A program made the translations under genes and the position numbers. Positions 29,439 to 39,180 of a stretch of 64,000 nt of DNA are shown one piece after another. Below the pieces are notes generated by a model. That model had not been told where the DNA came from. It saw only the letters and a program-made list of their open reading frames with translations, and did no database searches. The DNA lies in the NCBI RefSeq assembly GCF_004005945.1, contig NZ_SACS01000004.1:124001-188000 (forward strand), in the 5' to 3' direction. The DNA comes from Rheinheimera riviphila (GTDB lineage: Bacteria > Pseudomonadota > Gammaproteobacteria > Enterobacterales > Alteromonadaceae). Position 1 is the stretch's first letter. Each line of letters starts with the position of its first letter.

Positions 29439-32282
29439 ATGAAGTTATGGCGTGTGTTGATGACCTGGTTTGTAGTGGGCTGCATGTTCTTCAGCGCTGG
29501 TTTTGTTGCCTTGGCCGCAGATCCGCAGTTGCCGCCAACAAAGCTGAAAATTGCGATTAGCAACGATACCTACCCATATACCTATTTGGACAAACAGGAA
29601 CAACCCGGTGGCCTGGTGGTCGATTGGTGGCGGACTTTAGCCAAAGCGCAAAATATTGAGATTGAGTTTCAGGCCGTCGACTGGGCGAATATCATGGAAT
29701 TATTGGATTCCGGCCAAGTCGACATTATCGGTGGCATGGCGGTGACTGCCGAGCGGCAGCAAAAATACCTGATGGGGAGTTTGGTGACGGATGTGCACAG
29801 TAATGTGTTTTTACATCGTGACTTAGTGCACGTCAACACGCTGGCACAGCTAGCTCCGCACATTGTCGGAGTGGTGAAAAACTCCGGCAATATTGCAGCT
29901 ATCAACAGCAAACAGCCGGGTTTGACGCTGAAAACCTACGAAAATACCACCGCGATGTATGATGCAGCGCTGGCCGGTCAGATTAAAGCTTTTGTCACCA
30001 TGGACCGGCTCACCCCCCGTTATCCGGAATTCGAACGGCTGAATCAGCTGTATCCGGTGTTTAAAAAGTTACCCTTGCATAAACTTGAACTCACTTATGG
30101 TTTGCGCAAATCGGACGAGCAACTTGCATCGAAACTGGCGCAGTGGGCAAAGCAATTACCTGCTGATTTAACCGACAAGCTCCAACGACGTTGGCTGAGC
30201 GGCGCCAGTACCGATGATTCTTTGCTGCTGTCATTGTCGGTGGGCAATCAGCCGCTAATGGGCGTATCCCCAAGCGGGCAGCCACAAGGGTTGTTAGTCG
30301 ATTTGTGGACCTTGTGGTCGGAAAAAACCGCGACCCCAATTGCGATAGTGCCGGATATCAGTAGTTCCGGCATTAAAAGCCTCAGCCAGGGGCGGGTCGA
30401 TATTCATATGGGCTATCCGCTGCAACCGTCGTCCGGCACCGATTTGCAATCGGCCTATCAGGTTTATAACTTCAGCTCGTCTTTTTATTACCCAAAAAAT
30501 ATGCCGGTGTCCAGCCTGGCCGATGTCAAACTACCGGTGGGGATTTTTACTTCAGCCGGCTATTATCAGCAACTGCGCAACGATTTTCCCAATCTGGTAT
30601 TGCAACAGGTGAATACGCTGGATGAAATGTTGTTTGCGGTTGAGCGCAGACAAATTGCCGGATTTTTTGGCTCAGATTTAGTGATGCAGCACCGCTTGTT
30701 GCTTACCCAGAGTGACACCTATAAAGCGCTTGATTATCCAAGGTTTAATAGCCCGTTATATGCTTTGGTGCGTGAAGGGAACACCATGCTGGCCAATAAA
30801 ATTGCCCAAGGTTTTGCCGCTTTGACTCAGGATCAACTGGAGGCCGTTGAAAAACGCTGGATTAACCAAAGTGACTTTGCCTATTTTGCCAAGTTTCGGC
30901 AGCAAGTTCCTTTAACCACCGCCGAAAAAGATTGGCTAAGCCAGCACCCGCAATTAAAAGTAGGGGTACTCGCCGATTGGGCGCCAATGGAATTTATTGA
31001 TGAGAATGGCCAGTTCAGCGGCGTCACGCAGGATGTACTACATAAGTTAAATCAACGGCTGGGAACCAATTTTGTCGCGGTGCCGTTTCAGCATTGGGAT
31101 GATTTGCAACAAGCCTTTCGTGATGGGCAACTGGACGTCGTTGCCAATATGTCGGATCTGCCGGAGCGACGTAAATATGCCGCATTTAGCATTAATTTTT
31201 GGCCATTACAGTGGACGCTGATTAGCCACAACAGCACCGCTGAAATCAGTCAGCTGAAACAACTTCAGGGAAAAAAGATTGCAGTGCTGAAAGAGTATCA
31301 AATTGCGAAGTATTTCGAACTGAATTTTCCAACTATTGCGTTATTACATGTGGAAAGCCTGGATGAAGGTCTCAAAGCGCTGCAACGGGGGGAAGCGGAT
31401 TTTGTGGTGGACACCGTGGTATCGTCCGGCCGGGCATTGCGCCAAACCGAAAACCGCAATCTACGGATGCACTTACCCACCGATATGCCAACTTATCCTT
31501 CGCTCTTTGCCGTGCGTAAAGACTGGCCGGAACTGTTGAAAATCCTCGATAAAGGTTTAAAAACCCTGACCGAAGCCGATCGCTCGGAAATTCTCGATCG
31601 CTGGTTTACAGTTGAAATCCGCCAGGGTGTCGATGAAGGCAAAGTGGCTGATTTGATTCTGCAAATTGTCGGAATCGGGGTGTTTTTGCTGGCGCTGGTG
31701 TTTTTCTGGAATATGTCGTTGCGCCGGGAAATAGGTTTACGCCGCGATATGGAGCAAAAAATGAGGTTTATGGCGACCCATGATGATTTAACCAAACTGG
31801 CCAACCGCAATTTACTGGAAGAACGGCTGACGCAGGCGCTGCATCAGCATGCCAGGCATCATGAAAAACTGGCGTTATTGTTTTTAGATTTAGATGGTTT
31901 TAAAGAGGTAAACGACCGCTTTGGCCATCATGTTGGCGATGAGTTACTGATTAAAGTGGCCGATGTATTGAATCATTGTGTGCGTAAAAGTGACACCGTG
32001 GCGCGTTTTGGTGGTGATGAGTTTGTGATATTGCTCACAGCCATGCTCGATAAAGATGATGCGGCCATTGTGGCCGAGAAAATTCTGCTGCATTTATCCA
32101 CGCCACTGCAGTTGTCGGCCTGTTCGGCGCAGGTTGGCGCCAGTATTGGCATCGCCTTGTATCCGGATAATGGCACTGATAGCCAGCAAATGATGAAAGC
32201 CGCCGACAGTCTGATGTATCAGGCAAAACAACAGGGCAAAGGCTGTTACCGCTTTAGTCAGGGCGCAACATCTGCGCTTTGA
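29439..32282 (+). CDS. diguanylate cyclase with three periplasmic solute-binding sensor domains
   Basis: A 947-residue membrane protein: signal peptide (1-28), three consecutive bacterial extracellular solute-binding family 3 domains (about 33-255, 262-493 and 510-730; for instance KLKIAISNDTYPYTYLD and QLKVGVLADWAPMEF), one membrane helix (about 741-760), and a cytoplasmic GGDEF domain. The active-site loop is canonical (GGDEF 858-862) and an RxxD inhibitory site (RKSD 849-852) stands five residues before it. It probably synthesises cyclic di-GMP in response to amino acids or similar ligands bound outside. It is monocistronic and divergent from DUF72; aspS follows with its own promoter. Confidence 0.9.
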   Translation: MKLWRVLMTWFVVGCMFFSAGFVALAADPQLPPTKLKIAISNDTYPYTYLDKQEQPGGLVVDWWRTLAKAQNIEIEFQAVDWANIMELLDSGQVDIIGGMAVTAERQQKYLMGSLVTDVHSNVFLHRDLVHVNTLAQLAPHIVGVVKNSGNIAAINSKQPGLTLKTYENTTAMYDAALAGQIKAFVTMDRLTPRYPEFERLNQLYPVFKKLPLHKLELTYGLRKSDEQLASKLAQWAKQLPADLTDKLQRRWLSGASTDDSLLLSLSVGNQPLMGVSPSGQPQGLLVDLWTLWSEKTATPIAIVPDISSSGIKSLSQGRVDIHMGYPLQPSSGTDLQSAYQVYNFSSSFYYPKNMPVSSLADVKLPVGIFTSAGYYQQLRNDFPNLVLQQVNTLDEMLFAVERRQIAGFFGSDLVMQHRLLLTQSDTYKALDYPRFNSPLYALVREGNTMLANKIAQGFAALTQDQLEAVEKRWINQSDFAYFAKFRQQVPLTTAEKDWLSQHPQLKVGVLADWAPMEFIDENGQFSGVTQDVLHKLNQRLGTNFVAVPFQHWDDLQQAFRDGQLDVVANMSDLPERRKYAAFSINFWPLQWTLISHNSTAEISQLKQLQGKKIAVLKEYQIAKYFELNFPTIALLHVESLDEGLKALQRGEADFVVDTVVSSGRALRQTENRNLRMHLPTDMPTYPSLFAVRKDWPELLKILDKGLKTLTEADRSEILDRWFTVEIRQGVDEGKVADLILQIVGIGVFLLALVFFWNMSLRREIGLRRDMEQKMRFMATHDDLTKLANRNLLEERLTQALHQHARHHEKLALLFLDLDGFKEVNDRFGHHVGDELLIKVADVLNHCVRKSDTVARFGGDEFVILLTAMLDKDDAAIVAEKILLHLSTPLQLSACSAQVGASIGIALYPDNGTDSQQMMKAADSLMYQAKQQGKGCYRFSQGATSAL

Positions 32283-32294
32283 TGATGAAGGGCA

Positions 32295-32322
32295 GTGACT
32301 TTAACCATCTTTTCTATATAAT
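32295..32322 (+). promoter_or_regulatory. sigma-70 promoter of aspS
   Basis: GTGACT, a 16-base spacer and a perfect TATAAT, about 50 bases upstream of the aspS start codon. Confidence 0.7.
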
Positions 32323-32373
32323 TGGCGCTCATTTTCAGTGTCAAGTTTCAGTACCGGTAGAAAGGATCAGTGC

Positions 32374-34161
32374 ATGCGTAGTCATTATTGCGGTTTGTTG
32401 AACGCACAACACGTCGGGCAACAAGTTTCTCTGTGCGGTTGGATCAACCGTCGTCGTGACCTCGGAGGTCTGATTTTTGTGGACTTGCGCGACCGTGAAG
32501 GTCTGGTGCAGGTGTTTTTTGATCCAGATTTAACCGACATGTTCGCTGCGGCTGCAGAACTACGCAACGAATTTTGCGTGCAGATCAAAGGCGAAGTGCG
32601 GGCCCGTCCTGATTCTCAAATTAATAAAGATATGGCCACCGGTGAAGTGGAAATTTACGCTTCAGCTTTAACCATTCTGAACAAAGCCCCAGCGTTACCG
32701 CTGGATTTTAATCAGAACAACAGCGAAGAGCAGCGCTTAAAATACCGCTATTTAGATATCCGCCGTCCGCTGATGAGCGACCGCTTAAAATTCCGCGCTA
32801 AAGTCACCAGCTTTGTCCGTAACTTTATGGACAGCAACGGCTTTTTAGATATCGAAACGCCAATCCTGACCAAAGCAACCCCTGAAGGCGCGCGTGATTA
32901 TTTAGTACCAAGCCGCACTCATAAAGGCCAGTTTTTCGCATTACCACAATCACCACAGCTGTTTAAGCAGTTGCTGATGATGGGCGGCATGGACCGTTAT
33001 TATCAGATCGTCAAATGTTTTCGCGACGAAGACTTACGCGCCGATCGTCAGCCTGAATTCACCCAAATCGATATCGAAACCAGCTTTATGACCGCTCCTC
33101 AGGTGATGCAGGTCACCGAAGAAATGGTGGTGTCGATGTTTAAATCGATGCTGGACGTTGATTTGGGCACCTTGCCACAAATGACCTATTTAGAAGCGAT
33201 GCGCTTATACGGCTCAGACAAACCGGATTTACGCAATCCGATGCAGTTTGTCGACGTAGCTGATTTATTAAAAGAAGTCGACTTTAAAGTATTCTCAGGC
33301 CCGGCCAACGATCCAAAAGGTCGTGTTGTGGCGCTGAAAGTGCCAGGCGCCGCTGAAAAAGTATCGCGTAAAGACATCGACACCTACACCGCTTTTGTTG
33401 GCATTTATGGTGCCAAAGGCTTGGCCTGGCTCAAAGTAAATGACGTGACGCAAAGCCTGGAAGGCATTCAATCACCGGTCGCTAAGTTCTTAACTGCCGA
33501 TATCGTCAGCGAAATTTTAAGCCGCACCAGCGCACAAAATGGCGACCTGATTTTCTTTGGTGCCGATCGCGCCAAAGTGGTGTGTGAAGCGATGGGCGCA
33601 CTGCGCTTAAAAATCGGTGAAGATTTAGGTATTACGCAACCAGGCTGGAAACCGCTGTGGGTCATTGATTTCCCGATGTTCGAAGAAAACGATGATGGCA
33701 GTTTTTCTGCGGTGCACCATCCGTTTACTTCACCACTGGATACAGCTGCGTTTTTAGCCACGGAAACCGGTGCATTGGAATTGGGCTCGTTACTCTCTAA
33801 CGCCTACGATATGGTGTTAAATGGCACTGAATTAGGCGGTGGCTCGGTGCGTATTCATACGCCAGAAGTACAAGCCAAAGTATTCCAGTTGCTGGGGATC
33901 AGCGATGAAGAAGCGGCTGAAAAATTTGGTTTCTTATTAGAAGCCTTACGTTACGGCGCGCCACCGCATGCTGGTCTGGCGTTCGGTCTGGATCGTTTAG
34001 TGATGTTGATGACCGGTGCCACGTCTATTCGTGACGTGATGGCGTTTCCAAAAACGGCGACTGCCGCTTGCCCGCTGACTGATGCTCCAGGTTTTGCCAA
34101 CCCGCAACAACTCGCGGATTTAGGCATTGCTGTAGTGGTAAAAGCTGACGCTGCGCACTAA
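32374..34161 (+). CDS. aspS: aspartate--tRNA ligase
   Basis: Class II synthetase charging tRNA-Asp. The 595-residue protein has the N-terminal OB-fold anticodon domain ([22 protein letters not shown]), motif 2 ([20 protein letters not shown]) and motif 3 ([18 protein letters not shown]), plus the bacterial GAD insertion. The ATG at 32374 has AAAGGA upstream and gives [10 protein letters not shown], as in relatives. A terminator follows 72 bases after the stop. Confidence 0.98.
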   Translation: MRSHYCGLLNAQHVGQQVSLCGWINRRRDLGGLIFVDLRDREGLVQVFFDPDLTDMFAAAAELRNEFCVQIKGEVRARPDSQINKDMATGEVEIYASALTILNKAPALPLDFNQNNSEEQRLKYRYLDIRRPLMSDRLKFRAKVTSFVRNFMDSNGFLDIETPILTKATPEGARDYLVPSRTHKGQFFALPQSPQLFKQLLMMGGMDRYYQIVKCFRDEDLRADRQPEFTQIDIETSFMTAPQVMQVTEEMVVSMFKSMLDVDLGTLPQMTYLEAMRLYGSDKPDLRNPMQFVDVADLLKEVDFKVFSGPANDPKGRVVALKVPGAAEKVSRKDIDTYTAFVGIYGAKGLAWLKVNDVTQSLEGIQSPVAKFLTADIVSEILSRTSAQNGDLIFFGADRAKVVCEAMGALRLKIGEDLGITQPGWKPLWVIDFPMFEENDDGSFSAVHHPFTSPLDTAAFLATETGALELGSLLSNAYDMVLNGTELGGGSVRIHTPEVQAKVFQLLGISDEEAAEKFGFLLEALRYGAPPHAGLAFGLDRLVMLMTGATSIRDVMAFPKTATAACPLTDAPGFANPQQLADLGIAVVVKADAAH

Positions 34162-34232
34162 AACTAACACAGCACTGCCGCTGCGGTGGTGCTGGTGGTG
34201 CTGAAGTATGCACTGCCATTTTAGCTTTCAGG

Positions 34233-34257
34233 CGGCGACATCATAGTCGCCGTTTTT
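34233..34257 (+). terminator. Rho-independent terminator after aspS
   Basis: CGGCGAC pairs with GTCGCCG around six bases, followed by TTTTT. Confidence 0.88.
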
Positions 34258-34318
34258 ATCTGCGGGTTCAGGCATTTTCACCGATACCGTAGTGTTTCGA
34301 ATTTTGATGGAGTACAAC

Positions 34319-35062
34319 ATGGCAGGTCATAGTAAATGGGCCAATATGAAGCACCGCAAGGCGCGTCAGGATGCCAAAAAAGTGAAGATATTCACTAAGT
34401 TAATTCGTGAATTGACAGTTTCAGCCAAGCAGGGGCCGGATCCGGATGGCAACCCGCGTCTAAGAACGGCGATAGCCAAAGCGCTGGTCAACAACTTGTC
34501 GCGTGATGTGATTGAGCGGGCGGTCAAACGTGGTGCTGGTGACAGCGGCGGCGAGAATTTCGAAGAGCTGGTCTACGAAGGTTATGGCCCAAATGGCGTG
34601 GCGATTATTGTCGAAACCCTGACTGACAACCATAAAAGAACCGTGGCCGATGTGCGCAGCGCCTTTACCAAATATGGTGGCAACCTAGGCACCAATGGCT
34701 CGGTATCCTATATGTTCGCCCGCCAGGGATTATTAAGTTTTGCGCCAGGGGTCAGCGAAGATCTGCTGATGGAACAAGCGCTGGAAGCGGGCGCCGATGA
34801 TGTTGTCACACATGACGATGGCTCCTTTGAAGTGGTAACCACGCCTGAGGCTTTTGTTGATGTACAAGAGGCGTTAGCTCGGGCAGGGTTACAGGCCGAA
34901 CATGCTGAAGTCAGTTTAGTTCCTGCGACCAAAGCTGAAATCGGCGCAGATACTGTGGTTAAATTCTTTAAACTCATTGATATGTTAGAAGATTTTGACG
35001 ATGTGCAAAACGTCTATCACAATGCTGATATCGCCGACGATGTCATGGCGCTGGTTGAATAA
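34319..35062 (+). CDS. yebC: YebC/PmpR family DNA- or ribosome-associated regulator
   Basis: A 247-residue protein of the conserved YebC/TACO1 family, described both as transcription regulators and as factors that relieve ribosome stalling. [21 protein letters not shown] at the start and VSYMFARQG and EAGADDV later are hallmarks. The start is at 34319 with a GGAG box; an ATG nine codons earlier is not family-like. It leads the yebC-ruvC-ruvA-ruvB series, the usual gammaproteobacterial order. Confidence 0.96.
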   Translation: MAGHSKWANMKHRKARQDAKKVKIFTKLIRELTVSAKQGPDPDGNPRLRTAIAKALVNNLSRDVIERAVKRGAGDSGGENFEELVYEGYGPNGVAIIVETLTDNHKRTVADVRSAFTKYGGNLGTNGSVSYMFARQGLLSFAPGVSEDLLMEQALEAGADDVVTHDDGSFEVVTTPEAFVDVQEALARAGLQAEHAEVSLVPATKAEIGADTVVKFFKLIDMLEDFDDVQNVYHNADIADDVMALVE

Positions 35063-35065
35063 GGG

Positions 35066-35587
35066 TTGAACATAATTCTTGGTATTGACCCTGGTAGCCG
35101 GTTGACCGGTTATGGTGTGATCCGCCAGCAAGGTTCGAAGTTTGAATATGTCGCCAGCGGCTGTATCCGGATGACGCTTGGCGAAATGCCGGATCGGCTG
35201 AAGCAAATTTTTGATGGCGTGAGTCAGATCATCGAACAAACGCAACCCACGGTATTTGCGATTGAGCAGGTGTTTATGGCGCGCAATCCAGACTCAGCGC
35301 TGAAACTCGGTCAGGCACGTGGCGCAGCCATCGTTGCGGCAAAGGTCGGTGGACTGGATGTTTACGAGTATTCAGCGCGTCAGGTGAAACAATCGGTGGT
35401 CGGCACCGGCGCAGCCGATAAAACTCAGGTGCAGCATATGGTGCGTACCTTGTTGAAATTACAGGCCAACCCGCAGGCCGATGCCGCAGATGCATTGGCC
35501 GTTGCTTTGTGCCATGGTCATACCCAACAAAGTTTGATCAGCATGGCCGGGCAGGCTAGTAAAACGGTACGTGGCCGTTTAAGGTAA
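35066..35587 (+). CDS. ruvC: crossover junction endodeoxyribonuclease RuvC
   Basis: Holliday-junction resolvase that nicks two strands symmetrically; works with RuvAB. The 173-residue protein has the catalytic acids of the RNase H fold in [16 protein letters not shown] and the C-terminal [10 protein letters not shown]. No ATG is near the conserved N-terminus. The TTG at 35066 gives the same length as E. coli RuvC (173), but the only purine-rich site, AAGGG, abuts it. An ATT three codons later would have ideal spacing. The start lies four bases after the yebC stop. Confidence 0.95.
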   Translation: MNIILGIDPGSRLTGYGVIRQQGSKFEYVASGCIRMTLGEMPDRLKQIFDGVSQIIEQTQPTVFAIEQVFMARNPDSALKLGQARGAAIVAAKVGGLDVYEYSARQVKQSVVGTGAADKTQVQHMVRTLLKLQANPQADAADALAVALCHGHTQQSLISMAGQASKTVRGRLR

Positions 35588-35660
35588 AACTGCTTCGACA
35601 CTGCTGGAACATCACCACCCAAATGCAACTAATTCGCATGAATATGCAGGTAGAAAAATA

Positions 35661-36284
35661 ATGATTGGTCGACTCCGTGGCATTATTGCCGAAAAACAAG
35701 CGCCAGATCTGCTGATTGAAGTCGGTGGCGTCGGTTATGAAGTGCAATTACCGCTGACCAGCTTTTACACTTTGCCAGCGGTTGGTCAGGAAACTACCCT
35801 CTATACCCATTTTGTCGTGCGCGAAGATGCACAATTACTTTATGGCTTTGCCAATCCGACCGAACGCAGTTTGTTCCGCCAGCTGATTAAAGCCAACGGC
35901 ATTGGCCCCAAAATGGCGCTGACGATTTTATCCGGTTTAACTGCCAGCCAGTTTGTGCGTTGTGTACAACACGACGATATCAGCACCTTGGTAAAACTTC
36001 CTGGTGTCGGTAAAAAAACTGCCGAGCGGTTGTTAGTTGAAATGCGCGACCGTCTAAAAGACTGGGGCTTGTCAATTGCAACACCTGTGACTGACCACTT
36101 AGTCTTGGGTGATGACGAAGTGCAGAGCTTTCAACTTAAAGAAACGCCTGAATCCGATGCTATCAGTGCGTTAGTTTCATTAGGCTATAGCCAGGCGCAA
36201 GCCGCTTTGGCGGTGAAAAAGGTGTATCATGCTGGCTTAACCAGCGAGCAACTAATTAAAGCATCATTAAAATCAATGATTTAA
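35661..36284 (+). CDS. ruvA: Holliday junction branch migration protein RuvA
   Basis: Tetrameric junction-binding subunit of the RuvAB motor. The 207-residue protein has the N-terminal OB fold ([28 protein letters not shown]), two helix-hairpin-helix motifs ([17 protein letters not shown] and [19 protein letters not shown]) and the small C-terminal domain that contacts RuvB. I saw no LexA box upstream, so damage induction is not shown by the sequence. Confidence 0.97.
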   Translation: MIGRLRGIIAEKQAPDLLIEVGGVGYEVQLPLTSFYTLPAVGQETTLYTHFVVREDAQLLYGFANPTERSLFRQLIKANGIGPKMALTILSGLTASQFVRCVQHDDISTLVKLPGVGKKTAERLLVEMRDRLKDWGLSIATPVTDHLVLGDDEVQSFQLKETPESDAISALVSLGYSQAQAALAVKKVYHAGLTSEQLIKASLKSMI

Positions 36285-36372
36285 TCAGTGATTTAATTTA
36301 CAGATAACTTGGCAACACCAGCCTGATAGTGTTCAGTTTAGTTTTCAGAGCATCGACTCCAGAGAGTAGCCC

Positions 36373-37389
36373 ATGATTGAAGCGGATCGTTTAATTGCCC
36401 CCGGCGCCAGCCGTGAAGATGAAGTGATCGATAGGGCGATCCGGCCAAAATCGTTGGCGGATTACACCGGGCAGACCCATGTCCGCGAGCAAATGGCGAT
36501 TTTTATCGAAGCGGCACGGGGGCGGGGTGAGCCGCTGGATCATTTATTGATCTTCGGACCGCCTGGTTTGGGTAAAACCACCCTGGCGATGATTGTTGCC
36601 AATGAAATGGGCGTCAATATCAAACAAACGTCCGGGCCAGTGCTGGAAAAAGCCGGTGATTTAGCGGCGCTTTTAACCAATCTTGAACCCAACGATGTAC
36701 TCTTTATCGATGAAATTCATCGACTAAGCCCAGTGGTTGAAGAGATCCTCTATCCGGCGATGGAAGACTATCAACTGGATATTATGATTGGCGAAGGTCC
36801 GGCCGCGCGTTCGATTAAACTGGATTTACCACCATTTACCTTAGTCGGTGCGACCACCCGAGCCGGCGCCTTAACGTCGCCATTGCGGGATCGGTTTGGC
36901 ATTGTACAGCGGCTGGAATTTTACAAAGTAGAAGAGCTGGCGCAAATCATTCTACGCTCGGCGCATTTCCTGAATCTACAGCTTGAATTACCTGCTGCGA
37001 CTGAAATTGCCCGACGTTCGCGGGGTACACCACGGATCGCCAATCGGCTGTTGCGCCGGGTGCGCGATTTTGCCCAGGTTAAATCCAATGGTGAAGTGTC
37101 GATGGACGTCGCCAATCAGGCGCTGTTGATGGTCGATGTCGATGCGCAGGGTTTTGATTACATGGATCGCAAGTTATTGCTGACCATTATCGAAAAATTT
37201 ATGGGTGGACCGGTCGGACTTGATAACCTGGCGGCGGCGATTGGCGAAGAAAAAGATACTATTGAAGATGTGATAGAACCCTTTTTAATTCAGCAAGGTT
37301 TTATCCAGCGCACCCCAAGAGGGCGGATCGCCTCACCGCACGCTTACAAGCATTTTGGTTTCGATTTGCCGGCAACCAAAGAAGATTAA
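36373..37389 (+). CDS. ruvB: Holliday junction branch migration ATPase RuvB
   Basis: AAA+ motor driving branch migration. The 338-residue protein has Walker [10 protein letters not shown], Walker B DEIHRLSP, sensor 1 GATTRAG, the arginine finger region [13 protein letters not shown] and the C-terminal winged helix ([13 protein letters not shown]). It ends the ruv series at a terminator. Confidence 0.98.
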   Translation: MIEADRLIAPGASREDEVIDRAIRPKSLADYTGQTHVREQMAIFIEAARGRGEPLDHLLIFGPPGLGKTTLAMIVANEMGVNIKQTSGPVLEKAGDLAALLTNLEPNDVLFIDEIHRLSPVVEEILYPAMEDYQLDIMIGEGPAARSIKLDLPPFTLVGATTRAGALTSPLRDRFGIVQRLEFYKVEELAQIILRSAHFLNLQLELPAATEIARRSRGTPRIANRLLRRVRDFAQVKSNGEVSMDVANQALLMVDVDAQGFDYMDRKLLLTIIEKFMGGPVGLDNLAAAIGEEKDTIEDVIEPFLIQQGFIQRTPRGRIASPHAYKHFGFDLPATKED

Positions 37390-37412
37390 TCAGCTTTGAA
37401 CTTTGCTATGAC

Positions 37413-37434
37413 AGGCAGCTCAGGCTGCCTTTTT
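37413..37434 (+). terminator. Rho-independent terminator after ruvB
   Basis: AGGCAGC pairs with GCTGCCT around TCAG and is followed by a T tract. Confidence 0.85.
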
Positions 37435-37458
37435 GTTGTATTTCAGTTTGTTACAGGC

Positions 37459-37485
37459 AAAAAAAAGCCCGCTTAAGCAGCGGGC
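37459..37485 (-). terminator. minus-strand Rho-independent terminator
   Basis: GCCCGCT pairs with AGCGGGC around TAAGC. On the minus strand it is followed by at least eight T residues. No minus-strand protein gene precedes it, so it most likely ends the predicted small RNA. Confidence 0.85.
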
Positions 37486-37631
37486 GAATGCAACAAGTTG
37501 AAGTAGAACTTCAAAAATCCAGGGAACATGTTTGACTAGCCCGACTCAATCCGAAGACAAATCCAACTAATCTGTGATCTTTACTACAGTGAAACACCCT
37601 CGGGTCACACCGTTGCGCTAGCTCAGAACAC
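37459..37631 (-). ncRNA. predicted orphan small RNA between ruvB and tolQ
   Basis: A minus-strand transcript of about 173 nt is bounded by a good sigma-70 promoter and a strong terminator. Its sequence can fold: CTAGC and GCTAG (37536-37540 with 37617-37621) could close a domain of about 85 nt containing an ACCC/GGGT hairpin, and a perfect 7-bp hairpin (TTGAAGT/ACTTCAA, 37498-37514) precedes the terminator. It does not look like 6S, tmRNA, SRP RNA, RNase P RNA or Spot 42. It includes an 18-codon ORF (37473-37529) without a clear ribosome-binding site. Function unknown. Confidence 0.5.
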
Positions 37632-37637
37632 GGGCGC

Positions 37638-37666
37638 ATTCTAGGGAATTAGACTATTTACTTCAA
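37638..37666 (-). promoter_or_regulatory. sigma-70 promoter of the predicted small RNA
   Basis: On the minus strand: TTGAAG, a 17-base spacer and TAGAAT, followed by a GC-rich start region. Directed toward the terminator at 37459-37485. Confidence 0.6.
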
Positions 37667-37861
37667 ACGAGAAAAATTGACCAAATTCATTAGAAAAAAT
37701 AATGCGAATATTAATTCATCTTTAGTGAATATCAAGTGGCATCTTAATGTAAGCCAATATTTTAAAGGCTCCTAGCCTCTCAAGATGAACATATTATGAA
37801 TATTTGAGATTATTTTTTTCATGATTAACATGCGCAAGTGCGGCTTTTGACTCTTTGTCGT

Positions 37862-37903
37862 TGAATCTCGGTGATTCATCGTAAAAAGTGAACTTTTACC
37901 GAG
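37862..37903. repeat. two inverted repeats upstream of the tol operon
   Basis: TGAATC and GATTCA pair around five bases (37862-37878), directly followed by GTAAAAAGT and ACTTTTAC (37881-37899), with CTCGGT and ACCGAG also able to pair across both. They are about 85 bases upstream of the tol promoter and could be operators or an RNA structure. Confidence 0.5.
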
Positions 37904-37982
37904 TGTAGGTCTCCATTCATTGGGTTTGGCATCAGATCCGCGCACATTTGGAACTATTTTTGCAATTGCGGATGATGCGCTG

Positions 37983-38011
37983 TTGAGTTAGTCAGCTTGC
38001 TCCAATATCAT
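37983..38011 (+). promoter_or_regulatory. sigma-70 promoter of the tol-pal operon
   Basis: TTGAGT, a 17-base spacer and TATCAT. Transcription would begin near 38018, downstream of an in-frame ATG at 37997, which supports the later GTG start of tolQ. Confidence 0.65.
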
Positions 38012-38062
38012 AGCGCCCAAATAGGTAGTTTTATTTCAGCTTTTTTTCAGAGGTACGTGCAG

Positions 38063-38749
38063 GTGACTGGTCAACTTTCAATTTTACACCTTATTCTTGG
38101 CGCCAGTATTCCGGTGATGTGCGTGATGCTCATCCTCAGCGCCGCATCCATTGTGTCCTGGGCCATGATCATCCAGCGCAGCAAAGCGTTAAAAGAAGCC
38201 ACTGAAGATACCCGCAAGTTTGAAGATCGGTTCTGGTCTGGTGTTGATTTATCTAAGCTGTACAACGAAGTCAGTGCCCGTGCCAACGTCAGCGGCATGG
38301 AATCGTTATTTAAAGCAGGTTTTAAAGAATTCGCCCGTCTGCACAAAACCAACGCCCGTCAGCCAAGCGCGGTGATGGAAGGCACCCAAAGAGCAATGCG
38401 GGTGTGTCTGTCGCGTGAAGTTGAACGACTTGAAATGCATTTACCTTTTCTGGCAACTGTTGGGTCTATCAGCCCATACATCGGCTTGTTTGGTACCGTT
38501 TGGGGCATCATGACCTCATTTATTGCATTGGGTGCGGTGCAACAAGCCACATTAGCGATGGTCGCGCCTGGTATTGCCGAAGCGCTGATCGCAACGGCCA
38601 TTGGTTTATTCGCAGCAATTCCAGCTGTTATCGCCTACAACAGATTTTCGCACCGGGTTGAACAACTCGAAAATGCTTATGCCAACTTTGTCGAAGAGTT
38701 TTCGAACATTCTGCATCGTCAGGCAGTTAGCGGTGGAGACGGTCAATAA
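38063..38749 (+). CDS. tolQ: Tol-Pal system proton channel subunit TolQ
   Basis: With TolR it forms the proton-motive-force motor that energises TolA at the constriction site. The 228-residue protein (E. coli 230) has three membrane helices (about 12-34, 132-154 and 166-188) and the ExbB/TolQ/MotA signature [18 protein letters not shown]. The GTG at 38063 is nine bases after AGAGG and gives the family length; an upstream ATG at 37997 lies before the predicted transcription start. Its stop overlaps the tolR start. Confidence 0.93.
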   Translation: MTGQLSILHLILGASIPVMCVMLILSAASIVSWAMIIQRSKALKEATEDTRKFEDRFWSGVDLSKLYNEVSARANVSGMESLFKAGFKEFARLHKTNARQPSAVMEGTQRAMRVCLSREVERLEMHLPFLATVGSISPYIGLFGTVWGIMTSFIALGAVQQATLAMVAPGIAEALIATAIGLFAAIPAVIAYNRFSHRVEQLENAYANFVEEFSNILHRQAVSGGDGQ

Positions 38750-39180
38750 TGTACGTGCGCAAAAAACGCCGGATGGTCGCTGAAATTAACGTCGTACCTT
38801 ATATCGACGTGATGTTGGTGCTGTTGATTATCTTTATGGTGACCACACCGATCATTACTCAGGGCGTTAAAGTTGAGTTACCTAAATCCAAAGCAGAACC
38901 TATTGAGCAAGTCAAAGACGGCAAAACGCCGATCGTTGCGACCGTCGATGAAGCTGGTTTGTATTATTTTGAAAAAGACGGCGTCAACAAAGGCCCGTTT
39001 AATGCCGAGCAATTGCAGGCTGAAGTCACTGATTCGCTGACCATCGAGCCTGGTACTCAGGTGATTATTAAAGGTGATGGTCGGGTGACTTATGATTCAA
39101 TCATCTTATTGCTGAATTTATTAAAAGAAGCCGGAGCGCCGGCGGTTGGTCTGATGACAGAAGACGTGGAGTCCAAATAA
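38749..39180 (+). CDS. tolR: Tol-Pal system protein TolR
   Basis: ExbD/TolR family partner of TolQ: short cytoplasmic N-terminus, one membrane helix (about 15-37) and a periplasmic domain. The 143-residue protein has the NVVPYIDVMLVLLIIFM segment with the proton-carrying aspartate Asp20. Its ATG overlaps the tolQ TAA by one base. Confidence 0.96.
   Translation: MYVRKKRRMVAEINVVPYIDVMLVLLIIFMVTTPIITQGVKVELPKSKAEPIEQVKDGKTPIVATVDEAGLYYFEKDGVNKGPFNAEQLQAEVTDSLTIEPGTQVIIKGDGRVTYDSIILLLNLLKEAGAPAVGLMTEDVESK

Larger units (their letters stand above)
37390..38062. other. 673-base intergenic region between ruvB and tolQ
   Basis: No protein gene is evident. From left to right it holds the ruvB terminator, a second terminator facing the minus strand, a predicted minus-strand small RNA with its own promoter, an AT-rich stretch (37680-37860), two inverted repeats (37862-37903) and the tol promoter. 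Its length is out of line with the otherwise tightly packed neighbourhood. Confidence 0.7.

Noticed and set aside
35000-36372. LexA box ahead of ruvC, ruvA or ruvB
   Set aside because: I looked for CTGT-N8-ACAG in these gaps and saw no acceptable match.
37473-37529. 18-codon Phe-rich ORF as an attenuator leader peptide
   Set aside because: The transcript ends at the following terminator with no downstream minus-strand gene to control, so classical attenuation does not fit; kept only as part of the small RNA.
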